Source: Vibrio celticus (GTDB lineage Bacteria > Pseudomonadota > Gammaproteobacteria > Enterobacterales > Vibrionaceae). Taken from it: a stretch of DNA of 64,000 nt. Of the stretch, positions 62,010-64,000 are shown one piece after another (position 1 is the stretch's first letter; every line of letters starts with the position of its first letter). Position numbers and translations under genes: made by a program. The notes under the pieces were generated by a model. It was not told where the DNA came from. It saw only the letters and a list, made by a program, of their open reading frames with translations, and did no database searches. The DNA lies in contig NZ_AP025464.1 in NCBI RefSeq assembly GCF_024347335.1, forward strand, positions 682,001 to 746,000. Reading direction: 5' to 3'.

Positions 62010-62819
62010 ATGAAGCTATTTAAAACCGCGATTACAGCCCTACTTGCGCTTGCCGTAAGTTTGCCTGCACTTGCTTCTGAAACGCCTAACCTCGATAAAA
62101 TCAACGAACGTGGCTCACTGCGCGTTGGTATGTCGACATTTGTTCCTTGGGCGATGCGTAACAAACAAGGCGATCTCGTTGGCTTTGAAATCGACGTGGC
62201 GAAACGCCTTGCCGAAGACTCTGGTTGGAAAGTCGAATTTGTACCTACGGCATGGGACGGTATTATCCCTTCTCTATTATCGAAAAAATTTGATGTAATC
62301 ATCGGCGGTATGTCTATCACTGAAGCTCGTGCTAAAAGCGTATTGTTCACTGAACCTTACTCGCACTCTGGCGTTCAACTGGCGGCTAATAAAGAGCTAG
62401 CGGAAGGTTTTACTCAGATCTCTGATTTTGATTCTCGCCGTGTAAAAATTGCAGCACGTCGTGGAGCATTCACGGTTCAAGTCGCTCGTGAAACCTTCCC
62501 TAAAGCGAAAGTTCTACAGTTCGATGACGATGCTCAAGCATTCCAAGAAGTGTTGAACGGCAACGCACACGCGGTTATCGCGTCTAGCCCGAAACCAGAA
62601 CACGAAACGATCAAAAACGCAGACACGCTATTTATTCCATTTGAAGAGCGTCTGTCAAAAGGTAACGAAGCATTTGCAGTTCGCCTAGGTGAAACTGACA
62701 AGGCAGAATTCTTCAACGAATGGATCAAAGCACGTACTGAAGACGGTTGGTTGAAAGAGCGTTACGAGTACTGGTTCTCTACTCTAGATTGGCAAGACCA
62801 GATTGCTCAAGGTCAGTAA
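62010..62819 (+). CDS. Polar amino acid ABC transporter, substrate-binding protein
   Basis: A 269-aa periplasmic protein. Signal peptide MKLFKTAITALLALAVSLPA, cut after ALA near residue 22. The SBP_bac_3 fold has RGSLRVGMSTFVPWAM, GFEIDVAKRLAED, and FDVIIGGMSITEARAKS, as in amino acid binders. The substrate is likely a polar amino acid; which one is not clear. AAGGA is nine bases before the ATG. A hairpin follows the gene (62843-62867) before the second permease. Confidence 0.9.
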   Translation: MKLFKTAITALLALAVSLPALASETPNLDKINERGSLRVGMSTFVPWAMRNKQGDLVGFEIDVAKRLAEDSGWKVEFVPTAWDGIIPSLLSKKFDVIIGGMSITEARAKSVLFTEPYSHSGVQLAANKELAEGFTQISDFDSRRVKIAARRGAFTVQVARETFPKAKVLQFDDDAQAFQEVLNGNAHAVIASSPKPEHETIKNADTLFIPFEERLSKGNEAFAVRLGETDKAEFFNEWIKARTEDGWLKERYEYWFSTLDWQDQIAQGQ

Positions 62820-62842
62820 TCAGAACTTTTGCTAGTGAATCG

Positions 62843-62867
62843 AGGCAGTGCGTTGTCTGCACTGCCT
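62843..62867 (+). other. Stem-loop after the binding-protein gene
   Basis: AGGCAGTGC and GCACTGCCT form a perfect 9-bp stem around GTTGTCT, 24 bases after the binding-protein stop. No T run follows. Such elements often protect the binding-protein message and reduce read-through into the next transporter gene. Confidence 0.6.
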
Positions 62868-62953
62868 TCTCATCGGCAACTTGATTCGCTTTATTGATGA
62901 TCTAAAACTCAACAAAACAGCCTACTAATTATTATTGTTTAAACAGGAATGAC

Positions 62954-63880
62954 GTGAGTAGTACTAGCGCATTGACAACACCTAAGCCCAACGTTCATAT
63001 GAAGCCTTGGTATCAACGCCTTAACCTTTTGGATGGCGTGTTACTCGCTGTCATGTGTGTGTTTGCAGGCTGGCTTTATTATCGCTCTGCTGTTGGTATT
63101 AACTACCAATGGCGCTGGGAAGATGCGTTTACCCTGATTTTTATTCCGCCTTCTCAAGGCAGTATTCCCTATTTTTTCCAAGGCTTGATCGCAACGCTGC
63201 GCTTAAGTTTATGGAGTATGGTGTTAGCACTCTCTTTTGGCACATTGTTAGGTGTGGCAAGACACTCAAAGATCGCTTTCTTCAAAACACCGGCACTGAT
63301 TTTCATTCAGTTGGTTCGTAATATTCCGCCGCTGGTGTTTGTCTTTATCTTTTACTTCTTTGTTTCTAACCAACTGATTCCATTACTTGGTTTAGAAAGC
63401 ATTTTACGTGAACACAACGGCGAGATTAATGCTGTTCAAGATTTCCTGTTCGGCCCAGCTAACCTTTGGGAAAACTTGGCGTCTGGTGTTATCTGTATTG
63501 GCTTGCTCTCTTCTGCTTATATTGCTGAAGTAATTAGAGCTGGCTTAGAAGGTATTCCTAAAGGCCAATGGGAAGCGGCCGATTCACTCGGTCTGTCTGC
63601 ATTGTCTAAGTATCGATTTGTGGTCGGCCCGCAAGTATTAACGGCCATCACACCGCCATTGGCTGGCCAAGCAATATCTTTGGTTAAAGACACGTCGATT
63701 GTGTCTCTGATTTCTATCCAAGAGATGACGTTTGTTGGTACTGAGATGGCAAACTCTTCAGGTTTGATCTTTGAGATCTGGCTCATTGTTGGCTTCGTAT
63801 ATTTTGCTTTGTGCTTTGCGCTTTCACGTCTTTTCAAAGTGATTGAGCAGCGCTCTAGTGCCTATCTCAACCATCAATAA
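62954..63880 (+). CDS. Polar amino acid ABC transporter, permease 2
   Basis: A 308-aa inner-membrane protein related to permease 1 but with a longer N-terminus. It contains YFFQGLIATLRLSLWSMVLAL, VRNIPPLVFVFIFYFF and the EAA-type loop, AADSLGLSALSKYRFVVGPQ. GTG at 62954 starts it, with AGGA six bases upstream; an ATG at 62949 is out of frame. It belongs to the same importer as the preceding three genes, despite the 134-base gap with the stem-loop. Confidence 0.88.
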   Translation: MSSTSALTTPKPNVHMKPWYQRLNLLDGVLLAVMCVFAGWLYYRSAVGINYQWRWEDAFTLIFIPPSQGSIPYFFQGLIATLRLSLWSMVLALSFGTLLGVARHSKIAFFKTPALIFIQLVRNIPPLVFVFIFYFFVSNQLIPLLGLESILREHNGEINAVQDFLFGPANLWENLASGVICIGLLSSAYIAEVIRAGLEGIPKGQWEAADSLGLSALSKYRFVVGPQVLTAITPPLAGQAISLVKDTSIVSLISIQEMTFVGTEMANSSGLIFEIWLIVGFVYFALCFALSRLFKVIEQRSSAYLNHQ

Positions 63881-63937
63881 CACCACCAATCAAAAATACG
63901 AATTCACCAGACTATTCATCGCCCTTATCAATTTCAC

Positions 63938-63975
63938 CTGATTGGTTTAAGTTATTGACCAATCAGGATTTATTC
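63938..63975 (+). terminator. Terminator of the ABC transporter operon
   Basis: CCTGATTGGT and ACCAATCAGG form a perfect 10-bp stem with an AT-rich loop, followed by ATTTATT. It lies about 60 bases after the second permease. Confidence 0.72.
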
Positions 63976-64000
63976 CTTCATATTTCTTCTTAGAAACACA

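Noticed and set aside
1..64000. CRISPR arrays, tRNA or rRNA genes, toxin-antitoxin or known phage-defence genes
   Set aside because: Looked for regular spaced repeats, cloverleaf-like ends and typical neighbouring pairs; none seen.

Overview
The window reads as chromosomal DNA of a marine Vibrio, most likely the Splendidus clade. This rests on protein-level recognition (Vibrio-type ClcA, napFDABC beside narQP, phaBAPC, a modular GH18 chitinase) and moderate GC with AT-rich spacers. I could not search a database, so the species is inferred. No rRNA, tRNA, CRISPR array, prophage or replication origin was seen.

Layout. 1-2650: end of an ABM-type monooxygenase gene, then an IS5/IS903-type element (1057-2110) lying between two gene remnants. 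3025-11807: anaerobic respiration block, with dcuC, narP-narQ (minus strand), and divergently napF-napD-napA-napB-napC plus a 45-aa membrane peptide; the nap promoter region carries FNR-like and NarP-like sites. 11983-16341: polyhydroxybutyrate genes phaB-phaA-phasin-phaC on the minus strand, sharing a bidirectional terminator with nap. 16825-18017: an ISAs1-family element with a 10-bp target duplication, sitting inside the loop of a Rho-independent terminator and carrying a frameshifted transposase. 18074-32045: mixed housekeeping and transport genes (SH3-like protein, Lrp regulator with EamA exporter, YggL, PhoX, LysE exporter, RhlE-type helicase, CobW-type GTPase, ClcA, TDT transporter).

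32176-35333: hmp and norR, divergent, with an intergenic region holding a sigma-54 promoter, four GT-N7-AC NorR-type sites and a perfect FNR box. 35423-42838: glutaredoxin-like protein, OmpA lipoprotein, DsbA-like lipoprotein, membrane FKBP, a NemR-like regulator with a CurA-type reductase and a GST under twin operators, a long RluA-type pseudouridine synthase and a YkgJ protein. 43014-53852: D,D-carboxypeptidase, DUF4136 lipoprotein, YgjV, diguanylate cyclase, chitinase, BCCT transporter, two acyltransferases. 54154-55542: an IS4-family element with a 10-bp duplication and a frameshifted transposase, inserted just upstream of a 49-aa membrane protein gene. 55614-63880: small lipoprotein, a protein of three fused RidA domains, AraC regulator with YqhD aldehyde reductase, and a four-gene polar amino acid ABC transporter.

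Working together: nitrate sensing (NarQP) and nitrate reduction (Nap) are adjacent; NO detoxification (NorR/Hmp) is 20 kb away. Three loci handle reactive carbonyls or enamines (NemR-like/CurA/GST, YqhC/YqhD, triple RidA). The most unusual items are the single-chain triple RidA, the terminator-loop insertion, the NemR-type twin-operator unit, and the CobW gene whose Shine-Dalgarno lies inside a hairpin.
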